Shown here: positions 1 through 9,468 of the stretch, in pieces
How positions within the stretch are numbered: the stretch's first letter is position 1
Layout: the number at the start of each line of letters is the position of its first letter
Source: Actinomycetes bacterium
Lineage (GTDB): Bacteria > Actinomycetota > Actinomycetes > Jiangellales > Jiangellaceae
Assembly: GCA_021793295.1 (NCBI GenBank)
Contig: JAJYTA010000003.1
Location: 1 to 64,000 of the forward strand
DNA length: 64,000 bases
Reading direction: 5' to 3'
Position numbers and translations under genes: made by a program
The notes under the pieces: model-generated
The model's input: the letters and a program-made list of their open reading frames with translations, nothing else
What the model was told of the DNA's origin: nothing
Database searches by the model: none

Positions 1-170
1 CACGGTAGTCGCGACTGTCCCCCGGGCTGCGTTCCCCGCGCAGGTCGATGCGGCGTATCACTCAGCCGAGTCTAGGTCGGCCGTTCATTGTTCGGACACC
101 GCGCCCGGATACCAAGACCGCGGGGTGGACACGCCCGGGGCACAGCCGTTGCGGGCGCCCCCGCCACGCA

Positions 171-257
171 CTCGCGTGGCGCGCCCGTCTCGCGTGGCGC
201 GCCCGTCTCGCGTGGCGCGCCCGCCTCGTCCGGCCCGCCCGCCTCGCGTGGCACGCT
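171..257. repeat. Tandem repeat, 18-bp unit CTCGCGTGGCGCGCCCGT, about 5 copies (last two degenerate)
   Basis: Units at 171-188, 189-206, 207-224, 225-242 and 243-257; the first three are nearly identical. Confidence 0.9.
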
Positions 258-384
258 GAAGTGTTCCACAAACGCGACATTTCGGGCGCGATTGGTCGCG
301 TTCACCGTGCCACGCGGTCATTTTCACCGTGCCACGCGGCCTCCGCATCCGGCGCGCCGAGTCGCGCCCCCCGGCCCGGGCGAG

Positions 385-1260
385 TCACGGCGCGAGCCGG
401 ACCGCGACGCCGTCGAGACCGGGCCAGGTCGGGCCCTCCTGCACGCACCGGGCGAACAGCCACAGCCGCAGCCGCCGCGGATCGAGGTCGAGCATGGCGG
501 CCATCCGGTCCGAGAGCGCCTCCGGGTCCGCGACCAGCCGGTCGGTGTTGAGCATGTGCTGTAGCGCGTCGTAGCACGGATCGCCGATGTAGGGCTTCGG
601 GTCGATCATCAGCCACGGCTCGCGCCGTGCCGCGAGTACGTTCTGCGGGTGCAAGTCGGTGCACAGCACCACGCTGTCGGTGGCGGTGCGAGGCAGTTCT
701 CGCATGAGCTCGATGCCGGCGCGCGCCAAGCCGGGGTCGAGCGGTTGCGGCGCCTGCTCGACCGTGCGCTCATACGCGTCGGCCCACGCGTCGCACATGG
801 TGGTGAGTTCCCGGAACGGATGGCCGGTCGGCGGCGTGCGCCACAGCCGCCGCAACAGACCAGCCACCACCTCGTCGCATTCGGGCGCCGGCCGGGCCGA
901 TGCCAACGTGTCGCCCGGCACGCACCGTTCGAGCAGCAGCGCACTGGTGCGGTCGTACGCCTCGGCGCGATGCACCCGCACGGCACCCGCGCCGTCCCAG
1001 AACCGCAGGCCGGCGGCCTCGTGGTCGGCCTCGTAGTGCCGCCAGCCGACCTTCAGGGCCACGTCGTCGCCGGCGAGAGTGCGCGCCGGGGCCACCCACG
1101 AGCACTGCCCACCTGGCTCGAACGGTTCCCCGACCGTGAGCTCCCATCGGCCCGCCAGGTCCGCGACCACTGCGGGCAGGGATGCCCGCCAGTCGCGGAA
1201 TCGAACGTCGTGATCGCCGACGGGCGATTCGGCGAGGTTTCGCGGCAAGCCGATCTTCAC
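385..1260 (-). CDS. Aminoglycoside/streptomycin 6-phosphotransferase-like protein (APH(6) family)
   Basis: 291 aa; LLLERCVPGDTLA, VVLCTDLHPQNVLAARREPWLMIDPKPYIGDPCYDALQHM (APH catalytic loop). Confidence 0.85.
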   Translation of the reverse strand: MKIGLPRNLAESPVGDHDVRFRDWRASLPAVVADLAGRWELTVGEPFEPGGQCSWVAPARTLAGDDVALKVGWRHYEADHEAAGLRFWDGAGAVRVHRAEAYDRTSALLLERCVPGDTLASARPAPECDEVVAGLLRRLWRTPPTGHPFRELTTMCDAWADAYERTVEQAPQPLDPGLARAGIELMRELPRTATDSVVLCTDLHPQNVLAARREPWLMIDPKPYIGDPCYDALQHMLNTDRLVADPEALSDRMAAMLDLDPRRLRLWLFARCVQEGPTWPGLDGVAVRLAP

Positions 1261-2996
1261 GACGAGCCGAGCCCCGGGATGTCCTGTTCCCAGAACTCGG
1301 CCCGCTCGCCGCGCTCGGTGCGACCGACGCCGTGGACCTGCATCTCGCGTTCACGCAGCTCGATCCGGCGGATCTTGCCCGAGATCGTCTTGGGCAGCTC
1401 CGCGAACTCCAGGCCACGCACCCGCTTGTACGGCGCGAGGTGCTCGCGGGCATGGCGCAGGATCGACTCGGCCGTCGCGGCGTCCGGCACGTGCCCGGAG
1501 GCCAGCACGACGTACGCCTTGGGCACCGAAAGCCGGATCGGGTCCGGTGACGGGACGACGGCCGCCTCGGCGACCGCCGGATGCTCGATGAGCACGCTCT
1601 CCAGCTCGAACGGGCTGATGCGGTAGTCCGAGGACTTGAAGACGTCGTCGGTGCGCCCGACGAACGTGACATAGCCGTCTTCGTCGACCGTGGCCACGTC
1701 ACCGGTGTGATACGCGCCGCCGCGCATGACCTCGGCCGTGCGCGTGGGGTCGTCGCGGTACTGGGTCATCAGCCCCACCGGGCGCGGATCCAGGCGCAGG
1801 CACACTTCTCCTTCGCCGCCGGGCGCGGATCGGTCCTCGTCGCTGGCCGGGTCACGCAGCACCACGTCGTAGCCGGGCAAGGGCCGTCCCATCGAGCCCA
1901 GGCGCACCGGCTGCCCCGGACTGTTCCCGATCTGGGCGCACGTCTCTGTTTGCCCGTAGCCGTCGCGGACGGTGAGTCCCCACGCCGCCCTGACCTGCTC
2001 GATGACCTCGGGGTTCAACGGCTCGCCGGCGCCTACGACCTCGCGCAGCGGGATCTGCCCGCGGTAGGCGGCCAGGTCGGCTTGGACGAGCATCCGCCAC
2101 ACCGTGGGCGGCGCGCAGAACGTCGTCACCTGCTCCCGGGCCATGGTGTCCAGCAGGCCGGTGGCGTCGAACCGCTCCTGGTTGACCACCAGCACCGTGG
2201 CCTCGGCGTTCCACGGCGCGAACACGGTGCTCCACGCGTGCTTGGCCCATCCCGGCGACGAGACGTTGACGTGGACGTCGCCGGGGCGCAACCCGATCCA
2301 GTACATCGTGGACAGATGTCCGATGGGGTACGACACCTGCGTGTGCTCCACGAGCTTCGGTAGCGACGTCGTCCCCGACGTGAAGTAGAGCAGCAGCGTG
2401 TCCTCGGCGTCCGTCGGGCCTGCCGGCGCGAACGCCGTGGGGTGTTCCAGGCCGTCGCGATGGTTCAGCCAGCCGGCCACGGGATCGCCGACGGCGATGC
2501 GCGTGCAGTCCGCAGCCGCGGCGTCGAGCCGTTCGGCGTCGACGGAGCGAGCGACCACGTAGCCGATGCCGCCACGCTGCACCCGGTCGGTGATGTCGCT
2601 GGGCGACAGCAGCGTCGTGGCCGGAACCATGACCACGCCGAGTTTCATGCAGGCCAGCATCGTCTCCCACAACTCGGCCTGGTTGCCGAGCATGAGCAGC
2701 AGCCGGTCGCCGCGCCGCATGCCGTGGGCGTGATACCAGCCGGCCAGCCGACTGGACCGATCGGCCAGTTCGGCGTAGGTCAGTTCGGTCGCGCCGTCGC
2801 CGCCGACGATCCGCAGCGCCGCTCGGCTCGCTGTCGGTTCGGTCGCTGCGACGCGATCGAACCAGTCCAGGGCCCAGTTGAAACTCGCCGGGCGCGGCGG
2901 CTCGTACTGCTGCCGCGCCGCGGCGTGATCGTCACGAAGCTCCAGCAGGAGGTCGCGCGCCTGGCGGAAGCTGTCGTACGGGCTGATGCCGGTCAT
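1257..2996 (-). CDS. AMP-dependent acyl-CoA synthetase/ligase (medium-chain type)
   Basis: 579 aa; LYFTSGTTSLPKLVEH, DGYGQTETCAQIG, YHTGDVATVDEDGYVTFVGRTDDVFKSSDYRISPFE, KTISGKIRR. Confidence 0.9.
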   Translation of the reverse strand: MTGISPYDSFRQARDLLLELRDDHAAARQQYEPPRPASFNWALDWFDRVAATEPTASRAALRIVGGDGATELTYAELADRSSRLAGWYHAHGMRRGDRLLLMLGNQAELWETMLACMKLGVVMVPATTLLSPSDITDRVQRGGIGYVVARSVDAERLDAAAADCTRIAVGDPVAGWLNHRDGLEHPTAFAPAGPTDAEDTLLLYFTSGTTSLPKLVEHTQVSYPIGHLSTMYWIGLRPGDVHVNVSSPGWAKHAWSTVFAPWNAEATVLVVNQERFDATGLLDTMAREQVTTFCAPPTVWRMLVQADLAAYRGQIPLREVVGAGEPLNPEVIEQVRAAWGLTVRDGYGQTETCAQIGNSPGQPVRLGSMGRPLPGYDVVLRDPASDEDRSAPGGEGEVCLRLDPRPVGLMTQYRDDPTRTAEVMRGGAYHTGDVATVDEDGYVTFVGRTDDVFKSSDYRISPFELESVLIEHPAVAEAAVVPSPDPIRLSVPKAYVVLASGHVPDAATAESILRHAREHLAPYKRVRGLEFAELPKTISGKIRRIELREREMQVHGVGRTERGERAEFWEQDIPGLGSS

Positions 2997-3075
2997 GATC
3001 GACCCCCGTGCACTGGGACGGCGTCTTGTGCGCGGGACCTTACCGCGTACGCGGACCGGTGTCTTGATCTCGACG

Positions 3076-4011
3076 TCAGCGGCGTATGCCGTCGAGCAGG
3101 TCGAGCTCCTCGCGGCTCAGCCGGAGAGCACCGGCGGCGATGTTCTGCTCCAGGTGTGCCGGATCGCCGGTACCGGGGATGGCGAGTACATGATCACCTT
3201 GGTGCAGTGTCCACGCCAGGCGGACCTGGGCCGGCGTCGCACCGTGCGCCTGCGCCACCGCGGCGATCTCCGCCTGTCCCGTCTCGTCGGGGGCTCCGGG
3301 TGTCGCACCGCTCGCCGTGGCGACGGCGAAGAACGGTACGAAGGCCACCCCGCGTTCGCCGCACAAGGCCATCAGATCGTCGTCCTGCCGGTCGGTCAGG
3401 CCGTACAGGTTCTGCACGCACACCACCGGTGCGATGTCCAGCGCCTCGGTGAGTTGGCCGGCCGTGACGTTGGACAACCCGAGCTCCCTGATCAGCCCGG
3501 CTTCGCGGAGCTCGGCCAGGGCGCCGAAGTGCTCAGCCACCGAGCTCGGGTCCTTGTCCATGCCGTCGCCCCACCGCAGGTTGACCACGTCGAGGTGATC
3601 GAGGCCGAGTTGGCGGATGTTCTCCTCGACCTGGCTGCGCAGCTGGTCCGGTCGGGCCATCGGTTCGAAGTCACCTTCGCGGGACCGGCTCGGCCCGACC
3701 TTCGTCGTGATCACCAGGTCGTCCGGATAGGGCTGGAGCGCATGGCTGATCAGCTCATTGGCTGAGCGGGTCGCGGTGAAATAGAAGGCAGCGGTGTCGA
3801 TGTGGTTCACGCCGAGCTCGATCGCCCGGCGCAGGACCGTGATGGCGGCATCTCGGCTTTTCGGCTGGTCGTCCCACGGCATGCCGCTCAGGCGCATGGC
3901 GCCGAGGCCGACTCGATTGACCGTACGAGTACCGAGCTGCCAAGTGCCGGCGGCGTCGGCGGTCGGGGAACCGGGGCGGGCGTTGACTGCGGCGGTCTGG
4001 TTGATCGTCAT
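3076..4011 (-). CDS. Aldo/keto reductase
   Basis: Start MTINQTAAVNA (4011); GVNHIDTAAFYF, LDHLDVVNLRWG, ELGLSNVTAGQL. Confidence 0.85.
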   Translation of the reverse strand: MTINQTAAVNARPGSPTADAAGTWQLGTRTVNRVGLGAMRLSGMPWDDQPKSRDAAITVLRRAIELGVNHIDTAAFYFTATRSANELISHALQPYPDDLVITTKVGPSRSREGDFEPMARPDQLRSQVEENIRQLGLDHLDVVNLRWGDGMDKDPSSVAEHFGALAELREAGLIRELGLSNVTAGQLTEALDIAPVVCVQNLYGLTDRQDDDLMALCGERGVAFVPFFAVATASGATPGAPDETGQAEIAAVAQAHGATPAQVRLAWTLHQGDHVLAIPGTGDPAHLEQNIAAGALRLSREELDLLDGIRR

Positions 4012-4099
4012 GTGAACCAGCGTTGCGACCGGCCGTCCAACTGGTCCACGGATGGCAACAACCTGCCAGCGCCGAACTCGCCGGGCCGTGGGGTTCACA

Positions 4100-4768
4100 A
4101 TGGATCTCATGCGCACCGTCGACGCTGTCACGATCGTCCACGACGAGCAGGAGCTGTTCCAGCGGACCAAGCACCTGTTCATGACCGCGACCGAGATCGC
4201 GTGTGCGGCCAACGATCTGTGGGTCTGGGCGTGGCGACACCAGCCCTACGACATCACCGCCCTGTCCGACGTGCAGCGCCGCACCGACATGCGGGTGCGC
4301 AAGATCTACCGGGCCGATGTCCTGCTCGATCCGGGAGCGTCGCACGAGCTGGCCAAGCGCCGCGACGAGTTCGGGGCGCAGGTTCGTGTCAGCACCGAGG
4401 AGATCAACGAGACGATCATCCTCGACGACCGGCTGGTGATCCTGGCCGGTGACTCCCGCGCGGGCCGGCGCAGCTACAGCGTGATCACTCAGGCCGGCGC
4501 CGTGCAGGGCGTGACCTCGTTGTTCGAGGCCGCCTGGCGGTCGGCGACCGACCTCGCCGTCTACGACGCCAAGATCGCCGAGATCCGTCGGCTCGCGCCG
4601 CAGGTGCTCGACCTGCTCGGCCAGGGCATCAAAGACGAGGCCGCCGCCCGGGCTCTCGGGCTCAGCGTGCGTACCTATCGGCGCCGGGTGGCCGAACTGA
4701 TGGACGCGCTGGGCGCTGAATCCCGGTTCCAGGCCGGGGCACGGGCCCGAGAGCTCGGTCTGGTCTAG
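4100..4768 (+). CDS. LuxR-type HTH transcriptional regulator
   Basis: C-terminal LLGQGIKDEAAARALGLSVRTYRRRVAELMDALGAESRFQAGARARELGLV resembles a LuxR/GerE HTH. Confidence 0.75.
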   Translation: MDLMRTVDAVTIVHDEQELFQRTKHLFMTATEIACAANDLWVWAWRHQPYDITALSDVQRRTDMRVRKIYRADVLLDPGASHELAKRRDEFGAQVRVSTEEINETIILDDRLVILAGDSRAGRRSYSVITQAGAVQGVTSLFEAAWRSATDLAVYDAKIAEIRRLAPQVLDLLGQGIKDEAAARALGLSVRTYRRRVAELMDALGAESRFQAGARARELGLV

Positions 4769-4776
4769 CGGCTCGC

Positions 4777-5724
4777 TCAGCGCTGTACGTCCCCGGCGGC
4801 GCCGAATGCGTCGAGGTCGGATCGCGTGGGTAGGCCCTCCCAGTCGCCGAGCGACGTGCAGGCGAAGGCGCCGGCTGTGGCCGCGGTGGCCAACCTGGTC
4901 CCGGCGTCACGCCCGGCCATCAACTCGGCGAGGTACCCGGCCACGAACGCGTCCCCGGCACCGACCGTGTCGACCACGCGCACCGGCACCGGAGGCGTGG
5001 TGCGCACCACGCCGTCGATGAACGAGACCGCGCCGTCGGCGCCGAGCTTGATGACGACCTGCGCAGGTCCGAGTCGAGCCAGGCCTTTCGCCTGCTGCTC
5101 CGGCTCGGCATCGTCGACGATCAGCGCCGCCTCCTCCGGGCCGGCGTACACCACGTCGGCCCGTGCGACCAGTGGCTCCAGGGCCGCGGCGGCAGTCTCG
5201 CGGTCCCACAACGCCGAGCGATAGTTGATGTCCAGCGACACCGTGGTACCGGCGCTTCGGGCGACCTCGACCGCGTGTTCCACCGCCTCGGCCGGGCCCG
5301 CGCCGAGCGCCGGGGTGATGCCCGTGACGTGCAGGACGCTGGCCGCCGCGACGGTGTCGGCGCTGATGTCAGCGGCGGTCAGCGCCGCCGCGGCGCTGCC
5401 GGAACGGTAGTACCGAACGTGCGTGCGGAGGCTGTTCGGGCGCTCCTTCACCATCAAGCCGGTGGGCCGCTCGGTGTCGACGCCGGCTCGCGCCACCACC
5501 CCCTCGGCCCGCAGTTCCCGCAGGATGAGCTCACCGAACGAGTCCGCGCCGACACGGCTGATCCACGTCGCCGGTTGTCCGAGCCGCCGGACCCCGATGG
5601 CCACGTTCATCTCCGCGCCGGCCACCGAGAGCTTGAGGTCGCGGTGCGTCGCCCAGGGGCCGACCTCGGCCGCGGCCATCAGCGCCATCGTCTCGCCGAA
5701 CGTGACGAGCCCGCCGCCGGTCAT
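4777..5724 (-). CDS. PfkB-family sugar kinase, probable 2-dehydro-3-deoxygluconokinase
   Basis: GDAFVAGYLAEL PfkB signature; abuts a KDPG aldolase gene. Confidence 0.85.
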   Translation of the reverse strand: MTGGGLVTFGETMALMAAAEVGPWATHRDLKLSVAGAEMNVAIGVRRLGQPATWISRVGADSFGELILRELRAEGVVARAGVDTERPTGLMVKERPNSLRTHVRYYRSGSAAAALTAADISADTVAAASVLHVTGITPALGAGPAEAVEHAVEVARSAGTTVSLDINYRSALWDRETAAAALEPLVARADVVYAGPEEAALIVDDAEPEQQAKGLARLGPAQVVIKLGADGAVSFIDGVVRTTPPVPVRVVDTVGAGDAFVAGYLAELMAGRDAGTRLATAATAGAFACTSLGDWEGLPTRSDLDAFGAAGDVQR

Positions 5725-6377
5725 GCCTGGCCCCGGGCGTCGCGTACGGCGGCCAGCGCGGTGCGCGCGCGATCAGCCAGGGCACCCAGGTCACCGCCAT
5801 CGGCGGCGTCGCCGAGCAGCGGGCCACCCAGGCCGACGCCAACGGCTCCGGCCTTGATCCACTCGCCGATGTTGGTCAGGCTCACACCACCGGTGGGCAT
5901 GATCGCGATATCCGGGAACGGCCCGGCCACGCTGGTGATGTACGACGGGCCGAGCGCCGAACCGGGGAACAGCTTGACCACCGCCGCCCCACCGCGCCAG
6001 GCAGCCAGAATCTCCGTCGGCGTGAACGCCCCTGGGTAGGCCGGAATCCCGGCGTCACGAGCGACGCGAAGCACCTCGGGCTCGACGGACGGCGACACCA
6101 CGAACCCTGCCCCCGCCTCGACGACCGCTCGCGCCTGCTCGGCGTCCACGACGGTCCCAGCGCCCACGTCGACGGTGTCGGGCAGCTGCGCACGCACCGT
6201 GCTGATCGCCTCCACCGCTCCCGGCGAGGTCAGCGTGATCTCCAGGCACGTGATGCCGGCGTCGACCAGCACCTTGCTGATGTCGGCGAACCGCTCGGCC
6301 GACCGGGCCCGCAGGATCGCCATCACGCCGGTTTCGGTGAGCTGGGGGCTCGGTGGAATGCGATCAGTACCGCTCAT
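5721..6377 (-). CDS. Bifunctional 4-hydroxy-2-oxoglutarate/2-dehydro-3-deoxy-phosphogluconate (KDPG) aldolase
   Basis: MAILRA, GAGTVVDAEQARAVVEAGAGFVVSP, AAVVKLFPGSALGPSYI, IMPTGGVSLTNIGEWIKAGAVGVGLGG. Confidence 0.92.
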   Translation of the reverse strand: MSGTDRIPPSPQLTETGVMAILRARSAERFADISKVLVDAGITCLEITLTSPGAVEAISTVRAQLPDTVDVGAGTVVDAEQARAVVEAGAGFVVSPSVEPEVLRVARDAGIPAYPGAFTPTEILAAWRGGAAVVKLFPGSALGPSYITSVAGPFPDIAIMPTGGVSLTNIGEWIKAGAVGVGLGGPLLGDAADGGDLGALADRARTALAAVRDARGQA

Positions 6378-7153
6378 GTGAGTTCCTTTCCAGATCGGGG
6401 TGCTCCGAGGCCGGCCGAGATGTCCCGCCCGGCCGCGACGACCAGGTCGCCGAGTTCGTCGAAACGTTGCGGCGTGATCCGCGTGGCCAGTCCAGAGATC
6501 GACAGCGCCGCGACGGCAGCGCCGGTGTGGTCGAAGATCGTGGCGGCGACACAGCGGATGTCCGGCTCGTTCTCCACGTCGTCCACGGCGTACCCTCGCG
6601 AGCGCACCGCGGCCAACTCCGCCCGGAAAGCGCTCGGATCGGTGATCGTGCGCTCGGTCCGTGCCGTCAGTCCGTGCTCGATGACTGCCTCGACGGCACT
6701 CTCCCCCGCATGAGCCAGATACGCCCGGCCGACGCCCGTGCTGTGCGCGGGCTGGCGCGAACCGATGGTCGAGGCCATCCGCACCCGACCCGGCCCGTCG
6801 ATCTTGTCGACATACACCACGTCGGGCAGATCGGGCACGACCAAGTGCACCGACTCCCCCGCCGCCATCATCAGCTCGCGCAGCACCGGGTGTGCCACTG
6901 TTCGCAGGTCGAGAGCCTCGAGGTAGACCTGGCCGAACTGAATCGTGCGCGGCCCGAGCACGTAGCGCCCGTCGACGACGAGCACCAACTCGTTGTCGGC
7001 CAGCGGCGCCAGCAGGCGCGAGGCCGAACTCTTGTGGACACCGCCGATCGTGGCCAGCTCGCTCAGCGTGGCGCCCCCGGTCGGCGTGGCGGCGGCGACC
7101 GCCTCCAACAAGGTCAGGGCGCGGCGTAGCGAGGTCGAGTTGTTCCGTTCCAC
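6374..7153 (-). CDS. IclR family transcriptional regulator
   Basis: N-terminal wHTH SLRRALTLLEAVAA...TLSELATIGGVHKSSASRLLAPL; C-terminal IclR effector domain. Confidence 0.9.
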   Translation of the reverse strand: MERNNSTSLRRALTLLEAVAAATPTGGATLSELATIGGVHKSSASRLLAPLADNELVLVVDGRYVLGPRTIQFGQVYLEALDLRTVAHPVLRELMMAAGESVHLVVPDLPDVVYVDKIDGPGRVRMASTIGSRQPAHSTGVGRAYLAHAGESAVEAVIEHGLTARTERTITDPSAFRAELAAVRSRGYAVDDVENEPDIRCVAATIFDHTGAAVAALSISGLATRITPQRFDELGDLVVAAGRDISAGLGAPRSGKELT

Positions 7154-7169
7154 GAGACCTTCGTTCAGT

Positions 7170-7182
7170 TGTGCTATGCACA
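7170..7182. promoter_or_regulatory. Palindrome TGTGCTATGCACA plus downstream half-site TTGTGCTGTTGT; putative IclR operator
   Basis: TGTGC-TAT-GCACA, 17 bp upstream of the IclR-family start codon. Confidence 0.45.
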
Positions 7183-7264
7183 GCGACGTTGTGCTGTTGT
7201 AGGGATCGTATCGAACGACCGGTCCCGCCTCGACGCGTGCCGCGGTGTGCAGAGCGCCGCGACG

Positions 7265-8245
7265 TCAGCGCGGACCCGGCTTGAGCAGGTCACGCAGCCA
7301 CAGCAGCTGTTCACGCCGCTGGAAGGTCTGGCCGCCCTCATGTTCGTTGTACGGCCACACGCGGATCTCTTTCGGTCCGGCGTAGTGGTTGTACGAGGCG
7401 AACACGGTGGACGGCGGGCACGTCGTGTCCATCAGTCCCACGCTGAACAGGGCGGGGATGTTCGAGCGCGGCGCGAAGTTGACGCCGTCGAAATAGGACA
7501 GCGTCGTGAACACGGCTTGTTCATGATCACGGTGGATCGACAGGTACTTCGTGATCTCGCCGTAGGGCATGGTGTCGACGATCTCCGTCGCCCGGCGGAA
7601 CCCGGTCAGGAACGGAACGTCGATCATGGCACCGGTGAGGTCGTCACGCAGCCCCGCCACCGCTTGGGCGATGCCGCCACCCTGGCTGCCGCCGGCGATG
7701 ACGATCCGGCCCGGATCCACCAGCGGGTGCGCCGCCGCGGCGTCGACCGCCCTGACCGCGTCGGTGTACACGCGGCGGTAGTAGTACTGGTCGGGATCGA
7801 GCACGCCGCGCGTCATGAACCCAGGGGTCTGCGGATTCGTGCCGCCGACCGGGTCCGCGGTGTCACCAGGCGAGCCCGCCGAACCCTGACCGCGAGTGTC
7901 CATGACGAACGTCGCGTAGCCCGCGACGGCGAAAGGCAACCAGTCGTGCGGGAATCCGCGGCCGCCGCCGTAGCCGATGTACTGCACGACGGCCGGCAGC
8001 GGCTCGTTCGCCCCCGCAGGGACCAACAACCACCCGGCGATCTCGTGGCCGCCCCAGCCCGCGTAGCGGACATCGAAGACGTCCACGAGTTCGAAGCCGG
8101 CGTCGTAGTCGTCGAACGTCGCGTCGAGGGGGAACGTCTGCGCCTCGGCCAGCGTGCGCGACCAGAAGGCGTCGAAGTCCGCCGGTTCCTCGCGTTCGGG
8201 ACGGTACTCGCGCAGCTCGGACAGCGGCTTGTCGAACAGGGGCAT
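7265..8245 (-). CDS. Acetylxylan esterase / cephalosporin-C deacetylase family
   Basis: [57 protein letters not shown]. Confidence 0.9.
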   Translation of the reverse strand: MPLFDKPLSELREYRPEREEPADFDAFWSRTLAEAQTFPLDATFDDYDAGFELVDVFDVRYAGWGGHEIAGWLLVPAGANEPLPAVVQYIGYGGGRGFPHDWLPFAVAGYATFVMDTRGQGSAGSPGDTADPVGGTNPQTPGFMTRGVLDPDQYYYRRVYTDAVRAVDAAAAHPLVDPGRIVIAGGSQGGGIAQAVAGLRDDLTGAMIDVPFLTGFRRATEIVDTMPYGEITKYLSIHRDHEQAVFTTLSYFDGVNFAPRSNIPALFSVGLMDTTCPPSTVFASYNHYAGPKEIRVWPYNEHEGGQTFQRREQLLWLRDLLKPGPR

Positions 8246-8269
8246 CGCTCGGAGTTCCCTTCTGTCAGG

Positions 8270-8283
8270 CGTCTGATCAGACG
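8270..8283. promoter_or_regulatory. Perfect 14-bp palindrome CGTCTGATCAGACG upstream of the esterase; putative operator
   Basis: Exact self-complementarity, 25-38 bp upstream of the start codon at 8245. Confidence 0.5.
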
Positions 8284-8432
8284 TCGGTCGGGGGACGGCG
8301 GTCGCCGACAGCGTAGCGGGGACCCATGCTGTGATCTGCTGATCAGGTTTCTCGAGCGTGCAGGTGCGCGCCCGTGGCCTGCGGCGGAGCGGCACAGTGA
8401 CGAACACCGGCGGTTCGGACTAGATTGCCCCA

Positions 8433-8927
8433 ATGAGTGCAACGCGCCAACGAACAGGCACGCCGGCGACCGTCGCGCTGGAGCGCGCGGGCGTGGCGTT
8501 CACCGTGCACCCGTACCGGCACGACTCCTCCGCACCGTCGTTCGGTCTCGAGGCGGCTCGAGCGCTCGGCGTCGCGCCGGCTCGCGTCTTCAAGACACTG
8601 CTGGCCGAGGTCGATGACGATCTCGTGGTCGCCGTGGTTCCCGTGTCGGGCTCGCTGGATCTCAAGGGACTGGCGCGCGCGGCGGCCGGCAAACGAGCGG
8701 TCATGGCCGCGACGTCCAAGGCCGAGCGGACCACCGGCTACGTGGTCGGCGGCATCAGCCCGTTCGGGCAGCGAAAACGCCTGCCGACCATCGTCGACGA
8801 ATCCGTGTTCGGGTACCCGACGGTGTACGTGTCGGCCGGACGCCGCGGCCTCGACGTGGAGATCGCGCCGTCGGACCTGGTCCGGGTGACCACCGCGAAG
8901 ACCGCCACGATCGCCCGGACCAGCTGA
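8433..8927 (+). CDS. ybaK: Cys-tRNA(Pro)/Cys-tRNA(Cys) deacylase YbaK/EbsC
   Basis: TPATVALERAGVAFTVHPYRHD, ARVFKTLLAEV, GYVVGGISPFGQRKRLPTIVDES. Confidence 0.9.
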   Translation: MSATRQRTGTPATVALERAGVAFTVHPYRHDSSAPSFGLEAARALGVAPARVFKTLLAEVDDDLVVAVVPVSGSLDLKGLARAAAGKRAVMAATSKAERTTGYVVGGISPFGQRKRLPTIVDESVFGYPTVYVSAGRRGLDVEIAPSDLVRVTTAKTATIARTS

Positions 8928-8931
8928 TCGG

Positions 8932-9468
8932 TCACGGCGGCGGTGCGCCCGGCACCGCCCACGGTGAGCGGTCGTCACGGAACACCGCGATGACCGCCAC
9001 GGTCACCGTCGCCGTCATCGACCACACGATCAGTCCGGCCTGCGACTGCATCTGCAGGTCCACCACGTGCTCGGTCCCGTCGGCCCACCCGGCCATGTCG
9101 TCGCTGCCGCCGAGCAGGCCTCCGGTCAGTTCGGCCAGCAACGACCCGCCGAAACCCAGGATGGCCACGGCCAGCAGCACGGTCACCGGACGATGCCGGT
9201 GCCGCGCGCTGAACACGACCGCCATCAGCAGCCCGCACCCGGCAGCCAACAGCGCGAACACGGCGTCACGGCCGAACAGCTTCTGTCCCTCACGGGCGTC
9301 GAGCCGCACCTCACCGTTCACCACGGTAGCGGTGACGTCAGGAGCGAGCAGCCACCACGCCACGCCCATGACGACTCCGGCCACCACCGTGGCCACGACG
9401 ATCTCGGCCACGACCCGCGTCGTCCGCGCCCCCGCATGGCCCAGCCGCTCCGCTCTGGTCATGGTCAT
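8932..9468 (-). CDS. Integral membrane protein (DUF2567-like)
   Basis: Multiple TM segments; [23 protein letters not shown]; overlaps the dnaE 3' end. Confidence 0.6.
   Translation of the reverse strand: MTMTRAERLGHAGARTTRVVAEIVVATVVAGVVMGVAWWLLAPDVTATVVNGEVRLDAREGQKLFGRDAVFALLAAGCGLLMAVVFSARHRHRPVTVLLAVAILGFGGSLLAELTGGLLGGSDDMAGWADGTEHVVDLQMQSQAGLIVWSMTATVTVAVIAVFRDDRSPWAVPGAPPP

Noticed and set aside
5721-7181. 486-aa ORF suggesting an N-terminal extension of KDPG aldolase
   Set aside because: The N-terminal half overlaps the IclR gene in another frame; the real start is MSGTDRIPPSPQ at 6377.
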